A DNA stretch of 64,000 nt from Hydrogenophaga sp. NFH-34 (GCF_021401345.1 NZ_JACBGE010000007.1:62001-126000); one strand, 5' to 3'. Positions 1 to 8,893 are shown, counted from the stretch's first letter. Notes: generated by a model from the sequence alone, not told the origin. Numbers and translations: made by a program.

Positions 1-172
1 CTTCGGTCTGGCTCGGGGTGGGGTTCAGTGCGTTGGGGGTGCGGGCCAGCGCCGGTGTCAGCCAAGCGGGGGCGGCGAGGCCGGCGCACAGGCCGGCGGC
101 GCCCGCCAGCACGCGCCGCCGGGCGGGTGTGGCCGGGGCAGAACCCGGGAGCGGGGGGCGCAGGGGCATCAT
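1..172 (-). CDS. Secreted/periplasmic protein, 5' end only (partial)
   Basis: An open frame starts at an ATG ATG pair (172 or 169) and runs off the left edge without a stop, giving 57 residues. After a short proline-rich leader there is an arginine cluster (ARRRVLAGAAG), a hydrophobic stretch and an ALA-type cleavage site, so it reads as a Sec- or possibly Tat-type signal peptide. A purine-rich GAAAGG lies just upstream as a ribosome site. The mature part is too short to name a family. It lies 51 bases downstream of the Pat-like gene on the same strand and could be co-transcribed with it. Confidence 0.55.
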   Translation of the reverse strand, partial: MMPLRPPLPGSAPATPARRRVLAGAAGLCAGLAAPAWLTPALARTPNALNPTPSQTE

Positions 173-223
173 GGCAGGCCTTTCAGGTCGGGCCTGCGCT
201 CCGGGCGGCCGGATGGCCGACGT

Positions 224-2881
224 TCAGAGGTCCAGCGCGATGCGGCAGACGCTGCGGTCGTCGCGCTCGCAGGCATCTGTTTGGAAACCGAGCGAGCGGG
301 CGAGTTCCAGCATGGCGCTGTTTTCCTGCAGCACGGTGCCTTCGACGCGCCGCGTGCCGCGCTGGCGCAGGTGGTCGAGCAGCTTGCCCATGAGCCGGCG
401 GCCCAGGCCGCTGCCCTTGAGGTCCGAACGCACGATCACCCCGAATTCGGCGACGTCGTTGTCCGGGTCCACGTGGGCACGCACCGCACCCAGGGTTTCC
501 TCGCCGCCTGCCGGCAGCGGCCGGGTGGCGATGAAAGCCATCTCGCGCGCGTAGTCGATCTGCGTCAGCCGCGCCAGTTCGCTGTGTTCGATGCTGCGCC
601 GGCTGTGGAAGACGCGCAGGCGGATGTCTTCCGGGTCGAGCCGCTCCAGGAAGGCCAGGTGCTGGGCCTCGTCCTCCGGGCGGATCGGCCGCAGCGTGAG
701 CGGCCCGCCGCGCCAGTCAAGGGTCTCGACCAGTTCCACCGGGTAGGGCCGGATGGCGAAGTTCGCCGCGCCCGCGGGGCGCTGGGCCGACACCCGCACC
801 CGCGCGTCCAGCGCCACCGCGCCTTCGTGGTTGGCCAGCAGCGGGTTGATGTCGAGCTCGGCGATTTCGGGCACCTCGGCCAGCAGCTGCGACACCGCGA
901 CCAGCACGCGCGCGATGCCGTCTAGGTCGGCAGCGGGTTCGTCGCGGTAGCCCTGCAGCAGTCTGTGGATGCGCGTGCGGGCGATTTGCGCCCGGGCCAG
1001 CGGCGTGTTCAGGGGCGGTAGGGCGAGCGCGCGGTCGGCCAGCACCTCGACGGCGGTGCCGCCGGCGCCGAACAGGATCACCGGGCCGAACACGCGGTCG
1101 ACACTGGCGCCCACGATGAGTTCGTGCGCGTGTTTCTTGCGCACCATGGGCTGCACGGTGAAGCCCTGCACGTCGGCGTCGGGGCGCAACTGGCGCGCGC
1201 GCGCCAGCATGCTGGTGCAGACCTCGCGCAGCTCGTCGGCGTTGCCGATGTTCAGCCGCACGCCGCCCACGTCGGACTTGTGGCTGATGGCGTGCGAGAG
1301 GATCTTGATCACCACCGGGTAGCCCAGCGCATCGGCGACCGCCACCGCCTCGGTGGCACTGGGGCCGACCACGCGCGTGGGCACCACGGGCAGGCCGGCC
1401 GCAGCCAGCAGGGATTTGGCCTCCGGCTCGGTGAGGATCTCGCGGCCGTCGGCCAGCACGGCGTCGACGATGGCGCGGATGGTCGGCAGGTCGGGGGCCA
1501 GCGCCGCGTCGCGGGCGGGCGGGGTTTCCAGCAGTTCGGCCTGGTGCAGCCGGAAGGTGCGCAAAAAGGAGAAGGCGCGCACGGCCTCTTCGGGCGTGTT
1601 GAAGTCGGGCACGCCGGCGTCGCGGAACCGGCGCCGCGCCTCGGCCACGGCGCGGTCGCCCAGCCAGCAGCCCAGCATGCGGTGCGGCGCCTTGGCCACC
1701 TGGGGCAGCAGGGCCTCGGCGATCTGTGTGCTGGGCACGATGGCGGTGGGGGCGTGGATGAACAGCACGGCGCTGGCGGTGTCTTGCGCGAGCGCTTCCA
1801 TCGCCGCCACGTAGCGCGGGGCGGGCGCGTCGCCGATGATGTCCACCGGGTTGGCGCGCGACCAGTTGCCGGGCAGCACCGCGTCCAGGCGCCGCAGCAT
1901 GGCGTCGTCCAGCGGGGCCAGCGGCACGTTCAGCGCGGCCGCTTCGTCGGCGGCCATCACGCCCGCGCCGCCCCCGTTGGTCAGCACGATCAGTCGCTCC
2001 GACGGGCCGTCGCGGAAGCGCGCCAGCGTTTCGGCGGCCAGGAACAGGTCGTGCAGCGTGAGCACGCGCAGCATGCCGGCGCGCGCGATGGCGGCGTCGA
2101 ACACCGCGTCGGAGCCGGCGAGGGCGCCGGTGTGCGAGGCCGCAGCGGCCTGCCCGGCGGCCGAGCGCCCGGCCTTGACCACGATCACCGGCTTGTTGCG
2201 CGCCGCCGCGCGCGCGGCCGACATGAATTTGGGGCTTTCGTCGATGCTCTCGATGTAGAGCAGGATGGCGCGGGTCTTCGGGTCGCTGCCGAGGAAGTCG
2301 AGCAGGTCGCCGAAGTCGACGTCGGCCCGCTCGCCGAGCGAGACGAAGTGCGAAAACCCGATGCCGCGCGCGGCCGCCCAGTCCAGCATGGCCGTGACCA
2401 GGGCGCCTGACTGCGAGACAAAGGCCAGCTCGCCCGGCTGGGCGCCGATGTGGGCGAAGCTGGCGTTCAGCCCCAGGTGTGGCACCAGCATGCCGATGCA
2501 GTTGGGCCCGAGGATGCGCAGCGTGTGCCGGCGCGCGGCGTCGAGCATGGCCTGCTTGGCGGCCTTGTCGAGGCCGGCGGTGACGACGATGGCAGCCCGC
2601 GTGCCGCGTGCGCCAAGCTGGCGGATCAGCGGCGCCACCGTGTCCGGCGGCGTGCAGATGACGGCCAGATCCGGCGCTTCGGGCAGCGCATCGGTATTTT
2701 TGTAGGCCTTGTGCTGGCCCAGGTGGCTGTATTTGGGGTTGACCGGGTAGAGCCGGCCGGCAAAACCGCCCTGGGCAAGGTTGCGCCAGACCGTGGCGCC
2801 CACGCTGGCGGCGCGCTCGGAGGCGCCGAACACGGCCACCGAGGCCGGGGAAAACAGGGCGTCAAGGTGGCGGATGCTCAT
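224..2881 (-). CDS. Bifunctional acyl-CoA synthetase (ADP-forming type)/GNAT acetyltransferase, Pat-like
   Basis: The 885-residue protein has the order CoA-binding domain (about 1-130, with GASERAASVG), CoA-ligase domain (about 140-300, with SHTGALAGSD and the candidate phospho-His at 250), ATP-grasp domain (about 475-700, INPLLANHEG) and a C-terminal GNAT fold (about 715-885, with GSGLGRRLMGKL). This matches the Pat/YfiQ family of protein lysine acetyltransferases, which acetylate and down-regulate acyl-CoA synthetases in many proteobacteria. The ligase half is often non-catalytic in that family, but here the His motif is kept, so ligase activity cannot be excluded. The ATG at 2881 overlaps the stop of the DUF502 gene by four bases, indicating coupled translation. 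The open frame extends further upstream without similarity. Confidence 0.88.
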   Translation of the reverse strand: MSIRHLDALFSPASVAVFGASERAASVGATVWRNLAQGGFAGRLYPVNPKYSHLGQHKAYKNTDALPEAPDLAVICTPPDTVAPLIRQLGARGTRAAIVVTAGLDKAAKQAMLDAARRHTLRILGPNCIGMLVPHLGLNASFAHIGAQPGELAFVSQSGALVTAMLDWAAARGIGFSHFVSLGERADVDFGDLLDFLGSDPKTRAILLYIESIDESPKFMSAARAAARNKPVIVVKAGRSAAGQAAAASHTGALAGSDAVFDAAIARAGMLRVLTLHDLFLAAETLARFRDGPSERLIVLTNGGGAGVMAADEAAALNVPLAPLDDAMLRRLDAVLPGNWSRANPVDIIGDAPAPRYVAAMEALAQDTASAVLFIHAPTAIVPSTQIAEALLPQVAKAPHRMLGCWLGDRAVAEARRRFRDAGVPDFNTPEEAVRAFSFLRTFRLHQAELLETPPARDAALAPDLPTIRAIVDAVLADGREILTEPEAKSLLAAAGLPVVPTRVVGPSATEAVAVADALGYPVVIKILSHAISHKSDVGGVRLNIGNADELREVCTSMLARARQLRPDADVQGFTVQPMVRKKHAHELIVGASVDRVFGPVILFGAGGTAVEVLADRALALPPLNTPLARAQIARTRIHRLLQGYRDEPAADLDGIARVLVAVSQLLAEVPEIAELDINPLLANHEGAVALDARVRVSAQRPAGAANFAIRPYPVELVETLDWRGGPLTLRPIRPEDEAQHLAFLERLDPEDIRLRVFHSRRSIEHSELARLTQIDYAREMAFIATRPLPAGGEETLGAVRAHVDPDNDVAEFGVIVRSDLKGSGLGRRLMGKLLDHLRQRGTRRVEGTVLQENSAMLELARSLGFQTDACERDDRSVCRIALDL

Positions 2882-3522
2882 GAGTCGGTCTTTCCGGGTT
2901 CCCCCTTTTTGGACGACATGAAGGCGATCAGGGCCAGCCGCATGGCTTCTTCCACCGACATGTCCACGGGCGTGGTCCAGCTGCGCGGCACGAACACCGT
3001 GTAGCCGCCGATCATGTAGCCCATCGGCAGGTAGACGGCAACCTGGTCGCGCTCGCCCAGCTGCCCGGGCAGGCCCTTCATGCTTTGCCGGGTCACCAAC
3101 CCGATGATGCCCATCTCGCCGCCGGGCACGTTGAGCACCACCACCTGCTGGGCGTCCTGTTCGTGCGGCGCGAAATAGTCGGCGAAGTTCTTGAGCGAGG
3201 AATAGATGCTCTTGACCAGCGGCAGGTTGGTGAAGGGCAGCTCGATCAGGGACAGCAGGCGCCCGGTGATGGGCTGCGAGACCAGGAATCCCAGCGCCAG
3301 GATCAGCAGCGCGCCCAGGGCAATGCCCAGGCCCGGCAGGTAGAACTCGCCCGTGAACGGGCGCAGCAACTGCATGGCGGTGTGCTCGGCCCACGAAACG
3401 AGCAGGTAGAGCACGTACACCGTGATCGCCAGCGGCAGCAGGGTGATGAGGCCGCGCAGGAAATACTGCGACAGGCGGTGTGCCGGGGGATCGGCCGGGG
3501 TGGACGAAGGCGGGGGTGTCAT
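2878..3522 (-). CDS. DUF502 family inner membrane protein
   Basis: The 214-residue protein has two strong membrane segments near the N terminus (about 20-45 and 62-85) followed by a soluble part with the conserved DUF502 pattern (LPFTNLPLVKSIYSSLKNF, then GEMGIIGLVT and PMGYMIGGYTVFVPR). The function is not established; the family is widespread in bacteria and plants and is thought to sit in membranes. The ATG at 3522 was chosen because family members start shortly before the first membrane helix, although the frame stays open upstream. It overlaps the downstream Pat-like gene by four bases, so the two form a transcription unit. Confidence 0.85.
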   Translation of the reverse strand: MTPPPSSTPADPPAHRLSQYFLRGLITLLPLAITVYVLYLLVSWAEHTAMQLLRPFTGEFYLPGLGIALGALLILALGFLVSQPITGRLLSLIELPFTNLPLVKSIYSSLKNFADYFAPHEQDAQQVVVLNVPGGEMGIIGLVTRQSMKGLPGQLGERDQVAVYLPMGYMIGGYTVFVPRSWTTPVDMSVEEAMRLALIAFMSSKKGEPGKTDS

Positions 3523-3661
3523 GGTGCAATCAGCATAGCAGCCGCTGGCGGCGAAATCGAGGCAAGCCGAGACCCGGTCTTGCATTCCGCCCAGCCACCC
3601 CCAGTTGTGCTTTCCTGCATTCTTCGGGAACGCCGGGCCCGCGCCCAGGCTCCCACATGGC

Positions 3662-3982
3662 ATGAACACAGTTTCCGACTTCCTCGGCCGCGTGTTGCGC
3701 GGTCTGGTCCGCCTGGCTCTGGTGCTGGCTGCGGGCGTTTTTGTGCTGAGCTTTCTGCTGGCCGCCGTCGTGGTGGTGCTGGGGATGTCGCTGTGGTCGC
3801 TGATCACGGGGCGCAAGCCGGCGCCGGTGGTGATGTTCACCCGCATGCGCGAGCAGTCGCGGCGCTATGCGCAGGGCGTCTGGCAGGGGGCGGCCGCGTC
3901 GGGCGACGTGCTCGACGTGGAGGCCACCGAAGTGCAGGACGGTGGCGCGCGCCCCGATCGGCCGCTGCAGCGCCTGCCCTGA
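3662..3982 (+). CDS. Small membrane protein of unknown function
   Basis: This 106-residue protein has a long hydrophobic stretch at about residues 14-45, enough for one long or two short membrane helices. A basic, then acidic soluble tail follows (MREQSRRYAQ, VLDVEATEVQD). I do not recognise a named family. It is divergent from the DUF502 gene and convergent with rsmI, only 12 bases from the rsmI stop. The ATG at 3662 is preferred over an upstream in-frame start because it directly precedes the amphipathic and hydrophobic start typical of such proteins. Confidence 0.6.
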   Translation: MNTVSDFLGRVLRGLVRLALVLAAGVFVLSFLLAAVVVVLGMSLWSLITGRKPAPVVMFTRMREQSRRYAQGVWQGAAASGDVLDVEATEVQDGGARPDRPLQRLP

Positions 3983-3994
3983 GCCAGCCGTTCC

Positions 3995-4912
3995 TCAGTC
4001 CGCCGTCGGCGCCGCCCGGCGCTGCAACGCCAGGTCGTAGAGCCGGTTGCGCGGCGCGCCGGTGATGTCGGCGCACACCTTCACGGCCGTCTTGACCGGC
4101 AGTTCGGCCAGCAGCCGGTCCAGCGTCTTCAGCGTGGCCGCATCCAGGGCGTCTTCGTCCGCGCGGGGCGGCGCCGGGTGGAGGATCAGGGCGAACTCGC
4201 CGCGCTGCCGGTTCGGGTCAGCGTCGAACCACGCCGGCAGCGCCGAAGCCGGCATCTGCGCGACCTGCTCGAACTGTTTGGTCAGTTCCCGACCCACGGT
4301 GACGGTGCGTTCTCCCAGCACCGCCAGATCGGCCGCCAGGGCCACGATGCGGTGCGGCGCTTCCAGCAGCACCGTGGTGCGGGGGTCGGCGGCCAGCGCC
4401 TGAACGGCCTGGCGCCGCTCGGTCGATTTCGGGGGCAGGAAGCCAGCGAAGACGAACCGGCTGTCACCGCCTCCCAGCCCGGCCACGCTCAGCAAGGCGG
4501 TGACGCTGCTGGCCCCGGGCAGCGGCACGCAGCGCAGGCCGGTAGCCGCCACGACGGCACACAGGCGTGCCCCCGGATCACTCACGCCTGGCGTGCCGGC
4601 GTCGCTCACATAGGCCACCCTTTCCCCCGCTTGCAGGCGCTGCACCACGGTCTGTGCCGCCTGGGCTTCGTTGTGTTCGTGCAGGGCCAGCAGCGGTTTG
4701 TGCAGGCCGTAGGCCTGCAGCAGCGCGGCGGTGTGCCGGGTGTCCTCGCAGGCGACCGTGTCGGCCAGGTCCAGCACGTGCAAGGCCCGCAGGCCGATAT
4801 CGGCGAGGTTGCCGATGGGGGTCGCCACCATGTACAGCGCGCCCTGCGGATAATGCTGCGATCCGGCCAGCTCACGGGCAGCGGCCAGCAGGGAAGGGGA
4901 GGTAGGGGGCAA
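3995..4912 (-). CDS. rsmI: 16S rRNA (cytidine(1402)-2'-O)-methyltransferase RsmI
   Basis: RsmI uses SAM to methylate the ribose of C1402 in 16S rRNA, at the ribosomal P site. The protein has the family hallmarks YMVATPIGNLADI at about 27, ACEDTRHT, SDAGTPGVSDPG and LPGASSVTALL. At 305 residues it is a normal length. The only start that keeps the strand before VATPIGN is a TTG at 4912, with a weak GGAA upstream; the next ATG lies inside the motif. That TTG shares one base with the ATG of the divergent yraN gene, an unusually tight head-to-head arrangement. The neighbouring yraN-diaA-dolP order matches the conserved yraL-yraP block of proteobacteria, without lpoA. Confidence 0.93.
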   Translation of the reverse strand: MPPTSPSLLAAARELAGSQHYPQGALYMVATPIGNLADIGLRALHVLDLADTVACEDTRHTAALLQAYGLHKPLLALHEHNEAQAAQTVVQRLQAGERVAYVSDAGTPGVSDPGARLCAVVAATGLRCVPLPGASSVTALLSVAGLGGGDSRFVFAGFLPPKSTERRQAVQALAADPRTTVLLEAPHRIVALAADLAVLGERTVTVGRELTKQFEQVAQMPASALPAWFDADPNRQRGEFALILHPAPPRADEDALDAATLKTLDRLLAELPVKTAVKVCADITGAPRNRLYDLALQRRAAPTAD

Positions 4913-5325
4913 TGTGGAATTTCCGGAAAACGGCGGCCACCACGACCAAGCAACGGGGCGACGCGGCCGAAGAGGTCGCTCTGGCGCACCTGCAGCGGCA
5001 GGGTCTGCGGCTGGTGCAGCGCAACTTCCGCTCGCCCGGCCGGGGCGGGGGTGAGGTCGATCTGATTATGCGCGAGCCCGACGGCACGCTGGTGTTTGTG
5101 GAGGTGCGCCAGCGCTCAGGTGCCAGCCGGGGCGGTGCGGGCGGCAGCATCACGGCGCTCAAGCAACGGCGCATCGTGTTTGCGGCGCGGCACTTTTTGC
5201 ACCGCCAGGGGTCTGAACCGCCATGCCGTTTCGATGTGATCCTGCTCGACGGGCCTGCGGCCGAAGGTCAGGCGCCTTCGATCGAATGGCTGCGCGCAGC
5301 CTTTGATGCTTCTGCAAGCTTTTGA
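4912..5325 (+). CDS. yraN: UPF0102 family protein YraN (endonuclease-like fold)
   Basis: The 137-residue protein carries the PD-(D/E)XK-like core of the UPF0102 family, with GEVDLIM at about 47 and FVEVRQR at about 62, preceded by the usual KQRGDAAEEVALAHL helix. The cellular role is unclear; the fold suggests a nuclease related to Holliday-junction resolvases. The ATG has a strong ribosome site (GGGAGGTAGGG). It is divergent from rsmI and lies 28 bases before diaA, within the conserved rsmI/yraN/diaA/dolP block. Confidence 0.9.
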   Translation: MWNFRKTAATTTKQRGDAAEEVALAHLQRQGLRLVQRNFRSPGRGGGEVDLIMREPDGTLVFVEVRQRSGASRGGAGGSITALKQRRIVFAARHFLHRQGSEPPCRFDVILLDGPAAEGQAPSIEWLRAAFDASASF

Positions 5326-5353
5326 TACACCGACGCTCGCTATCATCCATGCC

Positions 5354-5974
5354 ATGCTTTTGCAACGCATCCAGCAACAGTTCATCGACAGCGCGGACCT
5401 GAAGTACCAGTGTGCGCAAACCCTTTCACCGGCCGTGGAAGCGGCCACCGGCGCCCTGCTGGCCTGCGTGACCGGCGGCGGCAAGGTGCTCGCCTGCGGC
5501 AACGGGGCCTCGGCCGCCGCCGCGCAGCATTTTGCGGTCAGTTTTGTCGGGCGCCATGAGCGCGAGCGCCCCGAGCTGGCCGCCTTGTCGCTGGCTTCGG
5601 ACGCGGCCCTGATCACCGGCATCAGCACCGATTTCGATGGCCGCTCAGTGTTCGCGCGCCAGGTGCGCGCGCTGGGCCAGTCCGGCGACGTGTTGCTGGT
5701 GCTGTCCACCAGCGGCAATTCGGCCAATGTGCTGGCGGCCGTGGAAGCCGCGCACGAGCGCGACATGACCGTGGTGGCGCTGACCGGGGCCCGCGGCGGC
5801 GGCCTCGTGCAGACGCTGCGCGACACCGACGTGCACGTGTGCGTGCCCCACGAGCAGCCGTCCCGGATTCTCGAAGTGCACCACCTGGTGCTGCACTGCC
5901 TGTGCGATGGCGTGGACGCGCAATTGCTGGGGGTGCCCGATTCCTTGACCACCGAACAGGAGCTTGCCTCATGA
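5354..5974 (+). CDS. diaA: SIS-domain protein DiaA (DnaA initiator-associating protein)
   Basis: A single SIS fold of 206 residues contains the phosphosugar-binding-type loops ACGNGASAAAAQHFA and VLSTSGNSANV. In Escherichia coli the homologue DiaA is a tetramer that binds DnaA and promotes timely replication initiation; the related GmhA is a sedoheptulose-7-phosphate isomerase. Position between yraN and the BON-domain gene supports DiaA over GmhA. The start MLLQRIQQQF at 5354 aligns with the E. coli start; in-frame starts upstream only add unrelated residues overlapping yraN. The stop overlaps the dolP ATG by four bases. Confidence 0.88.
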   Translation: MLLQRIQQQFIDSADLKYQCAQTLSPAVEAATGALLACVTGGGKVLACGNGASAAAAQHFAVSFVGRHERERPELAALSLASDAALITGISTDFDGRSVFARQVRALGQSGDVLLVLSTSGNSANVLAAVEAAHERDMTVVALTGARGGGLVQTLRDTDVHVCVPHEQPSRILEVHHLVLHCLCDGVDAQLLGVPDSLTTEQELAS

Positions 5975-6612
5975 AAACCTCTTTCTCCCCGAGCCGATGG
6001 ACCCTGGGCCTGCTGGGCGTCGCGGCGCTGTCGGCCGCGCTCTCGGCGTGTGCCCCGCTGGTGGTGGGCGGCGCCGTGGCGACGGGCGCGATGGTGGCCG
6101 TGGACCGGCGTTCTTCCGGGGCGCAACTGGACGACCAGGCCATCGAACTGCGTGCTGCCAGCCGCATCCGCGACCAGATGGGGTCGCGGGCCCGCATCAA
6201 TGTGACCAGCTACAACCGGCGCGCCCTGCTCACGGGAGAGGTGGCCAACGAGCGCGACAAGGCGCTGGCCGAGCAGGTCGTCAAAGGGGTGGACAACGTG
6301 GCCGGTGTCTTCAACGAACTGGGCATCACCAACAGCCCTTCGCTCAAGGAGCAGGTGGCCGATACCGTGCTCACGGGCCGGGTCAAGGCCGGGCTGGTCG
6401 ACACCAAGGGCCTGTCGGCCTCGGCCTTCAAGGTGGTCAGCGAGCGGGGCACGGTGTACCTGATGGGCCGTGTGACGGCCCGCGAAGCCGATCAGGCCAC
6501 CGAGGTCGCGCGCACCACCCAGGGGGCGCAGCGCGTGGTGCGGGTGCTGGAAATCATCAGCGACGAAGAGCTGGCGCGCATCCAGTCGTCGTCCCCCAGT
6601 ACCAGCAACTGA
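5971..6612 (+). CDS. dolP: Dual BON-domain outer-membrane lipoprotein DolP (YraP)
   Basis: The 213-residue precursor begins with a lipoprotein signal ending in LSAC, with Cys27 as the lipidation site. Two BON domains follow (about 55-115, containing NVTSYNRRALLTGEV, and about 125-205, containing VSERGTVYLMGRV). DolP homologues sit at the inner leaflet of the outer membrane, bind anionic lipids and support envelope integrity. The ATG overlaps the diaA stop, so the two genes are translationally coupled. The C-terminal tail is short and serine-rich. Confidence 0.9.
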   Translation: MKTSFSPSRWTLGLLGVAALSAALSACAPLVVGGAVATGAMVAVDRRSSGAQLDDQAIELRAASRIRDQMGSRARINVTSYNRRALLTGEVANERDKALAEQVVKGVDNVAGVFNELGITNSPSLKEQVADTVLTGRVKAGLVDTKGLSASAFKVVSERGTVYLMGRVTAREADQATEVARTTQGAQRVVRVLEIISDEELARIQSSSPSTSN

Positions 6613-6648
6613 TGCGTGCGTGGGCCGGGTCCACCGGCCCGCAACGCA

Positions 6649-7551
6649 TCAGCGCAGGCGCTTGATCAGGCTGGACGTGTCCAGCCGGTGACCGCCCATG
6701 GCCTGCACGTCGGCATAGAACTGGTCGACCAGTGCGGTCACGGGCAGACGGGCGCCGTTGCGTTTGGCCTCGTCGAGCACCAGACCGAGGTCCTTGCGCA
6801 TCCAATCCACGGCGAAGCCGAAGTCGAACTGGTCGGCGACCATGGTCTTGCCGCGGTTGTCTAGCTGCCAGCTCTGGGCCGCCCCCTTGCCGATCACGTC
6901 CAGCACGAGGTTCACGTCCAGGCCTGCCTTCTGGCCGAATGCAATGGCCTCCGAGAGGCCCTGGACCAGGCCGGCGATGCAGATCTGGTTGACCATCTTG
7001 GTCAGTTGCCCGGCACCGCTGCCGCCCATGAGGGTGAAGGCGCGGGAGAAAGCCATCGCCACCGGGCGGGCCGCGTCGAAGGCGGCGGTATCGCCGCCAC
7101 ACATCACGGTCAGCGCGCCGTTCTGCGCGCCGGCTTGGCCGCCCGAAACCGGGGCGTCCACGAAGGCCAGCCCCAGGTGTTTGGCCGCACCGTGCAGTTC
7201 GCGCGCCACGTCTGCCGAGGCGGTCGTGTGGTCCACGAAGATGCCGCCGGGTTGCAAGCCAGCGAAGGCGCCGTCCGCGCCCAGCGTGACCGCGCGCAGG
7301 TCGTCGTCGTTGCCGACGCAGCAGAACACGATGTCGGCGCCCATGGACGCCTCGCGCGGGGTGCCTTTGGCAGAACCGCCGAACTCGGCCACCCAGGCTT
7401 GGGCCTTGGCCGGCGAGCGGTTGTAGACCGTCACCGCATGCCCGGCCCGTGCCAGGTGCCCGGCCATGGGGAAGCCCATGACACCCAGCCCGAGAAAAGC
7501 GACTTTCTTCGGCGCTGTGGATTCGTAGGTTTTGGCGGCGATGCTGCTCAT
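6649..7551 (-). CDS. NAD(P)-dependent beta-hydroxyacid dehydrogenase (3-hydroxyisobutyrate dehydrogenase family)
   Basis: The 300-residue enzyme has an N-terminal Rossmann motif GLGVMGFPMAGHL (from residue 21), the substrate-binding signature DAPVSGGQAGA and the catalytic-lysine helix GSGAGQLTKMVNQI. This is the beta-hydroxyacid dehydrogenase superfamily, which includes 3-hydroxyisobutyrate, tartronate semialdehyde and succinic semialdehyde reductases. The sequence alone does not settle the substrate. The ATG at 7551 follows family practice; the frame continues upstream through the repeat at 7609-7670 without similarity. It is convergent with dolP and lies downstream of pilT-pilU on the same strand, apparently as a separate unit. 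Confidence 0.85.
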   Translation of the reverse strand: MSSIAAKTYESTAPKKVAFLGLGVMGFPMAGHLARAGHAVTVYNRSPAKAQAWVAEFGGSAKGTPREASMGADIVFCCVGNDDDLRAVTLGADGAFAGLQPGGIFVDHTTASADVARELHGAAKHLGLAFVDAPVSGGQAGAQNGALTVMCGGDTAAFDAARPVAMAFSRAFTLMGGSGAGQLTKMVNQICIAGLVQGLSEAIAFGQKAGLDVNLVLDVIGKGAAQSWQLDNRGKTMVADQFDFGFAVDWMRKDLGLVLDEAKRNGARLPVTALVDQFYADVQAMGGHRLDTSSLIKRLR

Positions 7552-7608
7552 GGATGGGTCTGCGAACAAGAAGGGAAGTTCACCAAGAAACGCTGCGGAG
7601 CCGGCTTT

Positions 7609-7670
7609 GCCGGGCCGCAGGCATGGGCCCCTTGAGGGGGTGACGCGCCGCAAGCGCGGCGCGAGAGGGC
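7609..7670. repeat. GC-rich palindromic repeat element, intergenic copy
   Basis: Just after the pilU stop lies an element beginning GCCGGGCCGC, followed by CCCCTTGAGGGG. It then has a perfect 8-bp inverted repeat (CGCGCCGC at 7644-7651 and GCGGCGCG at 7656-7663) with a 4-base loop. The opening block and the CCCCT-rich core resemble the segments found inside putA and inside the ring-hydroxylase alpha gene of this window. No T tract follows on either strand, so it is not a classical intrinsic terminator, though it may end or stabilise the pilU transcript. Confidence 0.55.
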
Positions 7671-8807
7671 TCAGACAATCGTGAGGTGCTCGGTGCCGGC
7701 GGCCAGGTCCAGCGTGCGGGCGCGCTGGCTGTAGAGCTTGATTTGCAGCCGCAGGTCGTTGAGCGAGTCGGCGTTGCGCAGAGCGTCTTCGAGCGTGATG
7801 ATGTTGGCCTCGAAGGCTTCGTACAGCGCCTGATCGAAGGTCTGCATGCCGATGTTGGTGCTCTTCTTCATGATCTCCTTGATCTCGGCGACATCGCCCT
7901 TGAAGATCAGATCCGTGATCAATGGGGAGTTGAGCATGATCTCGACCGCTGCGTAGCGGCCCTTGCCGTCCTGGCGCGGCACCAGCCGCTGCGAGATCAG
8001 GGCGCGCAGGTTCAGCGACAGGTCCATCAGCAGCTGGGGGCGGCGCTCTTCAGGGAAGAAGTTGATGATCCGGTCCAGGGCCTGGTTGGCGCTGTTGGCG
8101 TGCAGCGTGGCCAGGCACAGGTGCCCGGTTTCGGAGAACTGGATCGCGTACTCCATGGTGTCGCGATCACGGATTTCGCCCATCAGAATCACGTCGGGTG
8201 CCTGCCGCAGCGTGTTCTTGAGCGCGATCTGCCAGTTGTCCGTGTCCAGTCCCACCTCGCGCTGCGTGACCACGCAGTTCTTGTGCGGGTGCACGAACTC
8301 GATCGGGTCTTCGATCGTGATGATGTGGTCCTGGGTGTTTTCGTTGCGCCAGTCGACCATGGCGGCCAGCGAGGTGGACTTGCCCGAGCCGGTGGCGCCC
8401 ACGAGGATGCACAGCCCGCGCTTGCCAGTGGCCACTTCCTTGAGCACCTGGGGCAGGCCCAGCACGTCGATGGTCGGCAGCACCGCCGGAATGGTCCGCA
8501 GCACCATGCCGATCTTGCCCTGCTGCACGAAGGCGCTGACCCGGAAGCGCCCGATGCCGGGCGGCGAAATCGCGAAGTTGCACTCGTTGGTGCGTTCGAA
8601 CTCGGCCGCCTGTTTGTCGTTCATGATCGAACGCGCCAGCGCCAGGGTGTGGGTGGCATTCAGGGGCTGCGGCGAGACCTTGATGACCTTGCCATCCACT
8701 TTGATGGCGGGCGGAAACTCGGCCGTGATGAACAGATCGCTGCCGCTGCGGCTGAGCATCAGCTTGAGCAGGTCGTTGATGAACTTGGATGCCTGATCGC
8801 GTTCCAT
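7671..8807 (-). CDS. pilU: Type IV pilus accessory retraction ATPase PilU
   Basis: The 378-residue hexameric ATPase powers pilus retraction together with PilT. The Walker A motif GATGSGKS lies at 137-144, the Walker B region is VILMGEIRD, and the His-box ETGHLCLATLH is present. It lacks the AIRNLIRE retraction motif that its neighbour PilT has (NSPLITDLIFKG stands there instead), which separates PilU from PilT. It lies 86 bases downstream of pilT on the same strand, the common pilT-pilU order. Confidence 0.95.
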   Translation of the reverse strand: MERDQASKFINDLLKLMLSRSGSDLFITAEFPPAIKVDGKVIKVSPQPLNATHTLALARSIMNDKQAAEFERTNECNFAISPPGIGRFRVSAFVQQGKIGMVLRTIPAVLPTIDVLGLPQVLKEVATGKRGLCILVGATGSGKSTSLAAMVDWRNENTQDHIITIEDPIEFVHPHKNCVVTQREVGLDTDNWQIALKNTLRQAPDVILMGEIRDRDTMEYAIQFSETGHLCLATLHANSANQALDRIINFFPEERRPQLLMDLSLNLRALISQRLVPRQDGKGRYAAVEIMLNSPLITDLIFKGDVAEIKEIMKKSTNIGMQTFDQALYEAFEANIITLEDALRNADSLNDLRLQIKLYSQRARTLDLAAGTEHLTIV

Positions 8808-8893
8808 GAGAGGGCCTTTGCGCGGACTGAAGCGGAAACGGAGGACTGCTGCGGGGACTCAGGTGGCGGGCGAGTGGCAGGGGCTGGGCACGA

